Positions 1-6,143 of a stretch of DNA of 6,143 nucleotides are shown in pieces. The stretch comes from an uncultured Pseudomonadota bacterium. GTDB taxonomy: Bacteria > Myxococcota_A > UBA796 > GCA-2862545. The notes beneath the pieces were generated by a model, which was not told where the DNA came from, did not search any database, and saw only the letters and a program-made list of their open reading frames with translations. Position 1 is the stretch's first letter. The number at the start of each line of letters is the position of its first letter. The stretch is from assembly GCA_937891875.1 (NCBI GenBank), contig CALATR010001238.1, positions 1 to 6,143 on the forward strand, read 5' to 3'. The position numbers and the translations under genes are program-made.

Positions 1-2373
1 GGGTCGGGCGTCCTCCCAGAAGGCCGTCGCAAACTCGGTGAACCGGCCGGCGTCCACGTTGCCCAGCATGCCGGAGACCAGATCGAGCCCACCCAGGATG
101 TCGCCGGCGCAGCGGGCGCGCTCCTCGGCCGTGTCGGCGGTGAGCCAGTCGAAGACGTCGCAGCACAGCTTGATGATCTGGCAGATCTCCGCGACCTGCT
201 GAATCCGCTCCTTGATCGCCTCGATCTGCTCGACCACCTCCTTCAGCGGCTCGATGAAGCTCTCGACCTGATCGGCGATGCTGCTGATGGTGTCGGCGAT
301 GTCGTAGCAGGTCTCCGCGATCTTGAAGAGGACCTTGGCGGCCCCTGCGCCGAACATGGTCGCGGCGAGGGCGGTCGCGATGGCGAACAGGATCGCGGCG
401 ATGATCTGCAGCGCCTGCACCACCTGCTTGAGCAGGTCGACGAAGCTCATCACCATGTTGACGAGCGAGGTGATGGTCCCGATGAAGCCGTCGAGCACGG
501 CGAGGCAGATCTCGCACACGCCGAGGATCACGACGACGACGTCCTCGACGAAGGTGTCGCCCGAGCCCTGCAGCGACTCCTCGAAGCCCTTGGGATCGAG
601 GAAGTCGAGGCCGCCGGAGCCGAACATCGCGCCGATGTCGCCGATGGGGAAGGCGGTGGCGGCGTTCAGCGAGCCCTGGATGCCGTCGACGGTGCCCTGC
701 AGCCCGTCGCCGACCGCGTGGAAGTCGCCGATGGTGGACTCGTAGCCCTCGGGGATGGCGCCCTTGACGACCGAGGTGAGCACCTCGCCCTGGGTGCCGG
801 AGACGTCGACGTGGCGGGCCAGCTGGGGTCCGGTCGACGAGGCGTCCGTCCCCTGCCGGGCCTCGCGCTCGGCGCTGTCCCCGGGACTTGTGGTGGGCAG
901 GCGGTCGGGCACGGGTGCGAGGCCGCGGCGCAGGTGCCCACCCTGCTGGATGACGTGGGTGACCTCGTGCTCGACGAGCTCGATGGACGGAGCGGAGTCG
1001 GCGAACACGATGACGTTGCCGACCGTGAACGCCTCGGCCTGGACCGACGCGCAGGCCTGGGTGGCCTGTGGACCGAAGAAGCAGTGCACCCCGGACAGAT
1101 CGACGCCGAACCGCTCCTCGAGTGCCTCCCGGTGGGGCAGCGGACGCGCCTGGCCGGTCCGACCGAGCGCCAGGGCGCCCGCAGCGATCCCGCCGGGCTC
1201 GAGTGCGGATCCCGCACCGACAGCTCCGGCCAGCACCCCGTCGGTGCCACCGACGATCTCCTGGGCGACGGCAAACCACGCTCCGGCGTCGGCCTCCGCG
1301 AAGGCCTGGTCGAGGACCCCCGAGAGCAGGTCCCCGAGCCCGTCGAGCCCGACGCCAGCCGGCTCGCCGCCCAGGGACTCCGAGCGGGCGAGGGTCGGAG
1401 CGGCGGTCGCGGACACCTCGGGCGCCTCCGCCGACACCGGCGATGAACCATGCTCGAAGCTCGATTCCTGGAGACCCGGCAGAAAGGCGTCCACCGCGGC
1501 GAGCCCCTCGTCGCCGAGCCCCGTGGCCACGCTGTCGCGCCAGCCGGGCTCGAAGCGACCCTCGGGCGCGCGGGGGACCTCGCCGAGGCGCACGAGCACC
1601 TGCTGGCGGATGGCGGCGGGCACGTCGTCACCCAGCGCATCAGCGAGCAGGGCGGACAGGGCGTCGGGACGGGTGCCGAGCCGGTTGTGCCACACCTCGT
1701 CCAGTGCGAGCTCGGCGTCGATCAGCGGCAGCTGGGCGAGCACCCGGTCTTCTGCGGCATAGGCCTCGACCTCGGCCGGATCGGACGGGTCGGACACCCC
1801 GCCCCCGCTGGGCAGCCGGTTGTCGAGGTGCTGCACCACGTGGGTGAGCTCGTGGGCGATCAGCCGGTCCCCGCGGGGGGTGCCGGGCTGCCACTCGCCC
1901 GCCCCGAAGAAGACGTGGGCCCCCACCGCGGCGGCGTGGGCGGACAAGGCCTCGGCGGCGCGCGCGGCGTCTGCGCCGGTGTGGATGCGGACCACGCCGA
2001 GATCCCGACCCAGCGCGCGCTCCATGCGTCGACGGACCGCGCGCGGGAGCGGCGAGCCGCCGGCGGGGAGACGCACGGGCTCGGCCGCGTCGAGCTGGCG
2101 GCGACGCAGGGACATCGACGACTCGGCGGGCACGTCCACACCGGCCGCGTGCAGCAGCAGCTCCCCAGCGACCGCACCGCCGAAGCCCGACGCGGGCCCG
2201 GCGAGGCTCGTGAACACGGCCTGGTTTCCGACGCCAGAGCGAAGCGCTGGGGTACCACTGACCGCAAGGTGGACAGATCCAGGCTGTTCACACTTCTGGA
2301 TATCCGTACCACTTGTTTGGGCGGCGGGAGCGTCAGCATCCGCTCGCAGGGCAGCCAGACGAGGAGAGGTCAT
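1..2373 (-). CDS. DUF4157-family protein with two HExTH domains and a hydrophobic helical C-terminal region (3' end off window)
   Basis: The reading frame is open from the ATG at 2373 to base 1 (791 codons, no stop), so the C-terminus is missing. A GNQAV motif at residues 49-53 resembles the N-terminal lead of many DUF4157 proteins and supports the early start, although no Shine-Dalgarno precedes it. DUF4157 domain 1 spans about 107-182 and contains VRIHTG (H131) and HELTH (174-178). A linker rich in Ala, Gly and acidic residues follows. Domain 2 spans about 412-480 with HEVTH (469-473), but Phe432 replaces the histidine equivalent to H131. Residues 612-683 are strongly hydrophobic, and about 685-740 read as amphipathic helix; seven cysteines lie between 620 and 755. 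The family is metalloprotease-like and is linked to eCIS cargo and toxins; activity here is unproven. A membrane-active C-terminus is inference. No signal peptide is evident. Confidence 0.9.
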   Translation of the reverse strand, partial: MTSPRLAALRADADAPAAQTSGTDIQKCEQPGSVHLAVSGTPALRSGVGNQAVFTSLAGPASGFGGAVAGELLLHAAGVDVPAESSMSLRRRQLDAAEPVRLPAGGSPLPRAVRRRMERALGRDLGVVRIHTGADAARAAEALSAHAAAVGAHVFFGAGEWQPGTPRGDRLIAHELTHVVQHLDNRLPSGGGVSDPSDPAEVEAYAAEDRVLAQLPLIDAELALDEVWHNRLGTRPDALSALLADALGDDVPAAIRQQVLVRLGEVPRAPEGRFEPGWRDSVATGLGDEGLAAVDAFLPGLQESSFEHGSSPVSAEAPEVSATAAPTLARSESLGGEPAGVGLDGLGDLLSGVLDQAFAEADAGAWFAVAQEIVGGTDGVLAGAVGAGSALEPGGIAAGALALGRTGQARPLPHREALEERFGVDLSGVHCFFGPQATQACASVQAEAFTVGNVIVFADSAPSIELVEHEVTHVIQQGGHLRRGLAPVPDRLPTTSPGDSAEREARQGTDASSTGPQLARHVDVSGTQGEVLTSVVKGAIPEGYESTIGDFHAVGDGLQGTVDGIQGSLNAATAFPIGDIGAMFGSGGLDFLDPKGFEESLQGSGDTFVEDVVVVILGVCEICLAVLDGFIGTITSLVNMVMSFVDLLKQVVQALQIIAAILFAIATALAATMFGAGAAKVLFKIAETCYDIADTISSIADQVESFIEPLKEVVEQIEAIKERIQQVAEICQIIKLCCDVFDWLTADTAEERARCAGDILGGLDLVSGMLGNVDAGRFTEFATAFWEDARP
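2361..2369 (+). promoter_or_regulatory. Shine-Dalgarno-like sequence before an alternative gene 2 start
   Basis: GAGGAGAGG at 2361-2369, with AGGAG five bases before the ATG at 2372, is the best ribosome-binding-like sequence on the plus strand near gene 2. The frame is open from that ATG into gene 2 and would add 44 residues. Against its use, it lies inside the coding start of the DUF4157 gene, the two ATGs would overlap, and the extra residues match nothing I recognise. The preferred ATG at 2504 has no good Shine-Dalgarno, so the start remains unresolved. Confidence 0.35.
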
Positions 2374-2374
2374 G

Positions 2375-2405
2375 GGGCACGCCGAGTCGCTGGAAGGGCA
2401 CGCCG
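2375..2405. repeat. Pair of 10-bp direct repeats GGGCACGCCG, 21 bp apart
   Basis: GGGCACGCCG occurs exactly at 2375-2384 and again at 2396-2405. The start-to-start distance of 21 bp is two turns of DNA, so both copies lie on the same helix face. GGGCAC recurs at 2494-2499 inside the palindrome near the gene 2 start. OmpR/SARP-like winged helices commonly bind direct repeats on one helix face, and gene 2 ends in such a domain, so this could be its operator. That is inference. Chance repetition in GC-rich DNA is possible, and the repeat might instead reflect the peptide repeat GHA..LEGHA if gene 2 starts at 2372. Confidence 0.35.
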
Positions 2406-2486
2406 CCAGAGGGCGGGCGCGGGAAGGCGGGGAGGAGACCGCTCTTCCGATCCAACGGTGGGATACGTACGCTCATGCTTTCTTAA

Positions 2487-2501
2487 TTGTGCCGGGCACA
2501 A
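2487..2501. promoter_or_regulatory. Perfect 15-bp palindrome, candidate operator
   Basis: TTGTGCC at 2487-2493 and GGCACAA at 2495-2501 are perfect inverted repeats around a single G. The site ends two bases before the ATG at 2504 and follows the A/T-rich TTAATT (2483-2488). A dimeric repressor bound here would cover the start region of gene 2 and lie upstream of the divergent DUF4157 gene. I do not recognise the motif as the site of a named regulator. Confidence 0.45.
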
Positions 2502-2503
2502 GC

Positions 2504-4177
2504 ATGTACACCGCGTTCCATCCCGATACGACGGCATCGCCAGACCCGGAGCTGGACCCGGCGGACCCCGCCTGGCGCGCCGTGCTGGACGCGATCGCGC
2601 ACCTCCAGCTGGACCCCCGCACCCCCGGGCTCGCGCGCCTGGCCGCCCTGCTCGGGGGCCACCCGGGTGCGGTCGCCGCGGCGGTCCGTCGCCTGAGGGT
2701 GATCGGCGTGGCCGACCTCGCCGCCGCGATCGACGAGGACGTGCGCGTCCTGGGCGACGACCTGGGTCTGAGCACCCTGTGGGCCGACCCCACGCTCCGC
2801 CGACCCTGGCTGCAGGCGGCGTCCTGGGCGGACACCAGCCTCGACCCGATCCCCGAGGCCCTGGTCACCGCCGGCTGGACCCTCGGCCCCGACCGGCTGC
2901 ACCCTCTCGCCGCCCGGTTTGCCCGCCAGCAGGCCGACGCCGACGCCCGGACCGCAGCGTACCGGCGCCATGCACACGCCGTCCTGGGCGAGGGCCTGCC
3001 CGACCTGGTGGCCCGTCCCGCCGCCGTCCCCGACGCCGAGCTGTGGGCGATCGCCACCCGATCGGACGCGGTCGGGCCGGCTGCGACCGCCTGGGCCTGT
3101 GCCGCCCTCGCTGCCTGGCCCGCGCCCACCCGTGTGCCCACCGTCCGCGAGACCCTGGCCGCGCGCGCCGTCGACCGGGCTGCGGCGGCCGACGATCCCG
3201 TGCTCGACCGGGTGGTGGCCCAGGTACAGACCCGCGTGCACGCCGACCGCGGGGTGGACCCCGCCCACGTCCGCGCGTCAGCCCCTGGGATCTACGCCCG
3301 CTTTCGTGCGGAACTCACCCGCGCGTCCGCCGAGGGCGTGGGGGCGCTGGAGGCGCTCGGACCCCGCGCCGCCGCCCTGGGCGAGGGCTGGCAGGCAGAC
3401 CTGGTGATCGCCTGCGCCCGGGTGCTCCAGCAGGACGGGCGCTGGGCCGAGGCGCGTCGCCGAGCGCGGGATCTGCTGGTCGACGTGCCCCGCGCCCGGG
3501 CCAGCGCCTGCGCCCTGCTCGCCGAGTGCGCCCAGCAGCGCGGGAACCTGGCCGAGGCGACCCGATGGCTGGACGAGCTCGCCGAACACGACGCCACCGT
3601 GACCAGCGAAGCCCTCCGCCTCCTGATCCGCGCCGAACAGGGTGACCTCACACCCCCCGCCCCGCCCGCGCTCGCCGCCGTCGACGCCGCAGCCCGCGCC
3701 CTGCACGCCGAGGATCCCACCGCCGCCCGCGCCCACCTGGCTGCGGCCACCTCGAACGCGCCCGCGCCCCTGCCCGCCCTGATCGACGCCGCCCGCGAGC
3801 GCCTGCACCGAACGGTCCAGCAGCTCGAGGATGCCTTCACCGACGAGATCCTCGTGCAACACGACCCGGTCCGGTTCCGACCGCCGGGCGGTTCGTGGGT
3901 CTCGCTGGACGGCCGCAACGTCGCCGGCCGCCTGCTGCTCGCGCTCGCCGAGCAGGGTGGTGCCATCCACCCCCCCGAGCACCTCATCGAGGCGGTGTGG
4001 CCGGGCGAGGCACTGCTGCCAGCGTCGGGCCGCAACCGCCTGTACGTCGCCGTGCGCGAGCTCCGCGTGGCCGGCCTCGGCGACCTGCTGGCCAGCCGGG
4101 ACGGAGGCTACGTGCTCGACGCTCCCGTCCGGCTGCTGTCGACCAGCCGGACCGGCCGCTCGGGGTCCAGCGCGTAG
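2504..4177 (+). CDS. Putative transcriptional regulator: helical (TPR-like) protein with C-terminal OmpR-like winged helix
   Basis: The protein has 557 residues from the ATG at 2504; ATG 2372 (strong Shine-Dalgarno) and GTG 2489 are alternatives. Residues 43-85 contain GGHPGAV followed by a helix with RRLRV. This resembles the GxP helical segment of STAND/NB-ARC NTPases, but could be a simple helix-turn-helix. No P-loop or Walker B is present, and none lies upstream in frame. Residues about 160-420 are Ala/Arg-rich helices with TPR-like pairs (about 295-375). Residues about 456-545 match an OmpR/PhoB-type winged helix: LIEAVWPGE, then GRNRL (509-513) and the recognition-helix region, then GGYVLD. 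It is probably a DNA-binding regulator that integrates a signal through its repeats; the ligand is unknown. It diverges from the DUF4157 gene, a possible target. Its last 70 bp overlap the convergent gene at 4108-6143, which has a similar C-terminus. Confidence 0.85.
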   Translation: MYTAFHPDTTASPDPELDPADPAWRAVLDAIAHLQLDPRTPGLARLAALLGGHPGAVAAAVRRLRVIGVADLAAAIDEDVRVLGDDLGLSTLWADPTLRRPWLQAASWADTSLDPIPEALVTAGWTLGPDRLHPLAARFARQQADADARTAAYRRHAHAVLGEGLPDLVARPAAVPDAELWAIATRSDAVGPAATAWACAALAAWPAPTRVPTVRETLAARAVDRAAAADDPVLDRVVAQVQTRVHADRGVDPAHVRASAPGIYARFRAELTRASAEGVGALEALGPRAAALGEGWQADLVIACARVLQQDGRWAEARRRARDLLVDVPRARASACALLAECAQQRGNLAEATRWLDELAEHDATVTSEALRLLIRAEQGDLTPPAPPALAAVDAAARALHAEDPTAARAHLAAATSNAPAPLPALIDAARERLHRTVQQLEDAFTDEILVQHDPVRFRPPGGSWVSLDGRNVAGRLLLALAEQGGAIHPPEHLIEAVWPGEALLPASGRNRLYVAVRELRVAGLGDLLASRDGGYVLDAPVRLLSTSRTGRSGSSA

Positions 4178-6143
4178 CCGGTCCCCTCCCGCACCACCCA
4201 GGTGACCAGACCCAGGCGCCGCAGCGCGAGGATCGCGTTGTGAAGCCGATTTCGGGCCGAGCGATCCCAGGCCTTGCGCTCGGGCCAGCCGGTGGCGTGC
4301 AGCGCTTCCGCCTCGACGGGCCCCTCGCGCTCGGCCCGGGCGTGGGCCAGGGCCACCAGCACCCGGCGGGCCGCCACCCGACGACCCAGGCGGACCTCGT
4401 CGCCGTCCGGCAGGCGGAACCAGCGCCCCTCGCCGTCCACCTCGAGCGCGTCCACCGCGGGCTCGGTCGCCGCCAGCGCCCGCTCCATTCGCTCCAGCCG
4501 CCCGGTCAGGATCCGCCGTCCGATCACGTCCCCGTCGTGCTCCAGGGCGGGAGCGTCCGCGACCCCACGCGCAGCCTCGACAGCCGACAGGGCTCGGACG
4601 CGATCGCCCGCTTGCAGCGCCAGCTCTGCCTCGACCACGTCCACGAGGCCCACGAAGCGCTCCAGGGCGGACCCGTCTGCCGTGCGACCGGCGCGCAGCA
4701 GGATCTCCCGCGAGTCCGCCGCCCGCGCCCGCGCCTCGTCCAGCCGTCCGGCCAGCGCGAGCAGCCCGACCACCGCCGGAGTCCGCTCACCAGCCGCAGG
4801 CTCCCGCTCGAGCACCGCCGTCGCCCCGGCCACATCCCCGCGCTCCACCGCCAGCTCGACCCACCAGCCCAGCACCCCGACGACCAGCGCCGGGTTGCGC
4901 CCGGACGCCGCCTCGAGCCAGCGCCGGTAGCCGGCCTCCGCCCCGTCCAGATCACCCTCGATGTGCAGCAGACGTGGCTCGGTGCGGCTGCGGACCAGCG
5001 CCTCCCGTCCCCCGTCGTCCCGCTGCGCACCCAGCGCGAGCGCGCGGCGGTTCGCCTCCCGGGCCTCGTCGGTCCGTGCCAGCTCGCACAGCAGGTCCGC
5101 CCGCAGCTGGGACATGGTCCGACTGACCGAGCCAGACGGCGGCAGGCAGGCCAGCGCCTCCTCCGCCTGCGCCACCCGCTGCAGCGCCCGAGCTGGCTGC
5201 CCTTCCCGGCGTTCTTCGCCCGCGATCAAGGTGTACACCCGCGCCAGCCCCAGGGCACAGTCCGCCTCCCGGAAGCGCCCGATGACGACCGGCAGCTCGC
5301 CGCTGCGGTTCGGGTCGCGCTGGACCTGATCCAGACGCGCCCAGCCAGCGCCCGCCCGGTCGCCCACTGCCAGGAACCGGGTCTCGGCGAGCGCCATCCA
5401 CCGTGCCCCCGCGGCGAAGTCTCCCGCGGAGTACGCGGCCCGGCCCAGCCAGAACTCAACGTGTGCGCGCAGCCAGCCGTCCTCCGCCTCTGCGGCGAGC
5501 TTTCGCGCATCCTGCAGTCGCTCTCGGGCCCGTTCGAGGGCCCCGTCCCGCCGCGCGACGACCCCCTGCCGCCACGCCAGCACCGCGCGGTGCCAGGGCG
5601 CGCCCCTGGCCTGGACCCGTTGTGCGAGGCGGTCGGTGATCAGCGTCCAACCTCCACGATCCCGAGGCAGGCTGCTGGCCATCTCCAGCAGGAGCCACGC
5701 CCGCACCACCCGCTCCAGCGGCTCGGCCGAGTCCTCGAGCACCTCGCGCAGCACCGTCTCATCGCGGAGCAGATCGCGGTTGAGCACCGCCGCGTGGTTG
5801 CCGAGCGAGCCCAGCAGCGCGCGCTCCCGCGGCCCGACGGCGAGGTCTCGGGCACGCTCGTGCAGCCCGCTGCGCTCGGGGAGCCGACGGGCCGCGCGGT
5901 GAACCGCGATGTGCAGTGTGAGTGTGGTCCAGGCGCCGACCGCGCGCGTCCGCACGAGACCGCGTACGCGGAGCTGGTCCAGGGCATCGACGACCTCCAC
6001 CACCGACCGCTCTACGACCCGGGCGACCTCGGGCGCGGTGAACGGCGGGCGCAGGCAGCTGGCGGCCACGAGCACCCGGCGCAGCGCACCGGGCAGGTCG
6101 TGCAGGACGGCGTCGATCACGTCATCGAGATCGGCGCCGTCGA
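4108..6143 (-). CDS. STAND/TPR-type transcriptional regulator, C-terminal part (5' end off window)
   Basis: The stop is the TAG at 4110-4108. The frame is still open at the right edge, so the GTG at 6120 is probably internal and the true N-terminus lies outside. Numbering from that GTG, residues 8-80 (ALRRVLVAASCLRPPFTAPE onward) resemble the winged helix that follows the NTPase in STAND/MalT-like regulators; the ATPase itself would lie beyond the edge. About 100-540 is a long TPR-like helical array. About 562-655 is an OmpR-like winged helix with ARNRL (622-626) and GTGYALD (646-652). The tail is PVRLVDSSRTGASST (656-670). With the unseen NTPase it would probably be a signal-responsive DNA-binding activator; signal and targets are unknown. 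It overlaps the convergent gene ending at 4177 by 70 bp and shares its C-terminal architecture, suggesting paralogy. Confidence 0.85.
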   Translation of the reverse strand, partial: DGADLDDVIDAVLHDLPGALRRVLVAASCLRPPFTAPEVARVVERSVVEVVDALDQLRVRGLVRTRAVGAWTTLTLHIAVHRAARRLPERSGLHERARDLAVGPRERALLGSLGNHAAVLNRDLLRDETVLREVLEDSAEPLERVVRAWLLLEMASSLPRDRGGWTLITDRLAQRVQARGAPWHRAVLAWRQGVVARRDGALERARERLQDARKLAAEAEDGWLRAHVEFWLGRAAYSAGDFAAGARWMALAETRFLAVGDRAGAGWARLDQVQRDPNRSGELPVVIGRFREADCALGLARVYTLIAGEERREGQPARALQRVAQAEEALACLPPSGSVSRTMSQLRADLLCELARTDEAREANRRALALGAQRDDGGREALVRSRTEPRLLHIEGDLDGAEAGYRRWLEAASGRNPALVVGVLGWWVELAVERGDVAGATAVLEREPAAGERTPAVVGLLALAGRLDEARARAADSREILLRAGRTADGSALERFVGLVDVVEAELALQAGDRVRALSAVEAARGVADAPALEHDGDVIGRRILTGRLERMERALAATEPAVDALEVDGEGRWFRLPDGDEVRLGRRVAARRVLVALAHARAEREGPVEAEALHATGWPERKAWDRSARNRLHNAILALRRLGLVTWVVREGTGYALDPERPVRLVDSSRTGASST
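4127..4152. repeat. Inverted repeat within the convergent gene overlap
   Basis: GTCCGGCTG (4127-4135) and CAGCCGGAC (4144-4152) are perfect 9-bp arms around an 8-base loop that contains GTCGAC. Two further pairs (C4124-G4155 and C4125-G4154) follow after one mismatch. The repeat lies in both genes at once and encodes VRL and SRT on each strand. It could form a hairpin in both transcripts and act as a two-way transcription terminator, but no T-run follows on either side, so intrinsic termination is doubtful. Coding constraint may explain it instead. Confidence 0.7.

Larger units (their letters stand above)
2374..2503. promoter_or_regulatory. Divergent intergenic region, probable regulatory zone
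   Basis: This 130-bp gap separates the divergent starts at 2373 (minus) and 2504 (plus). Its left half is very GC-rich and holds a spaced 10-bp direct repeat. Its right half, from about 2460, is clearly richer in A/T and holds TACGTA (2464-2469), TTAATT (2483-2488) and a 15-bp palindrome. The A/T-rich part is the likeliest place for promoter elements of one or both genes, but I see no convincing -35/-10 pair for a housekeeping sigma factor on either strand. If gene 2 starts at 2372 instead, this segment is coding and the two starts share the CATG at 2371-2374. Confidence 0.5.

Noticed and set aside
666..1640. 324-codon minus-strand open frame
   Set aside because: It overlaps the DUF4157 frame, which contains the second HEVTH motif, and its product is Ser/Arg/Pro-rich low complexity.
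2252..2313. GTACCACT direct repeat (2252-2259 and 2306-2313)
   Set aside because: Both copies encode a Ser-Gly-Thr stretch in the DUF4157 protein, and the spacing suggests no regulatory role; chance is the simpler reading.
1820..2371. Upstream extension of the gene 2 frame into the DUF4157 gene
   Set aside because: The frame is open only because it is antisense to the HELTH-containing domain. Its translation is Ala/Arg/Ser-rich with no recognisable domain, and no NTPase motif is found there.
2483..3268. 261-codon minus-strand frame opposite gene 2
   Set aside because: It is Gly/Arg-rich with no motif and antisense to gene 2, whose winged helix and codon bias are convincing.
1450..3645. 731-codon open frame on the plus strand spanning both the DUF4157 gene and gene 2
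   Set aside because: Its product is a low-complexity Arg/Pro/Gly sequence without any motif. It is antisense to one strongly supported gene and out of frame with another; long spurious open frames are expected at this GC content.
4127..4152. Classical intrinsic terminator
   Set aside because: The GC-rich stem is present, but no T-run follows on either strand and the sequence is coding in both directions.
6118..6120. GTG at 6120 as the true start of the right-hand regulator
   Set aside because: The frame continues without a stop to the window edge, and the protein begins in what looks like the middle of a STAND architecture, so this GTG is probably an internal valine.

Overview
The window is very GC-rich, with G/C-biased third codon positions and large, alanine- and arginine-rich proteins. 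DUF4157 proteins and STAND/TPR-type regulators occur together often in Myxococcota, so a myxobacterium-like genome is the best guess. This is an inference from composition and gene families; no phylogenetic marker is present.

There are three protein genes and almost no spare DNA. (1) Bases 1-2373, minus strand: a large DUF4157-family protein. Its C-terminus lies off the left edge, so it stays open to base 1. It carries two separate DUF4157-like domains, each with an HExTH zincin motif, followed by a hydrophobic, cysteine-containing helical region. (2) About 2504-4177, plus strand: a 557-residue helical-repeat protein ending in an OmpR/PhoB-like winged helix. (3) 4108-6143, minus strand, N-terminus off the right edge: a longer protein with an N-terminal winged-helix segment of the type that follows a STAND NTPase, a long TPR-like array, and a C-terminal winged helix similar to that of gene 2.

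Genes 1 and 2 diverge across a gap of about 130 bp. The gap holds a 10-bp direct repeat spaced 21 bp and a perfect 15-bp palindrome just before the chosen ATG of gene 2. Genes 2 and 3 converge and overlap by 70 bp. Both end with nearly the same peptide (PVRL..xSRTG), encoded on opposite strands of one inverted repeat.

Working hypothesis: genes 2 and 3 are diverged paralogous DNA-binding regulators, and gene 2 may control the divergent DUF4157 gene. DUF4157 proteins are known as candidate cargo or toxins of extracellular contractile injection systems (eCIS). No eCIS structural gene is visible here, so that link is family knowledge and not something this window shows. No RNA genes, CRISPR arrays or insertion sequences were seen.
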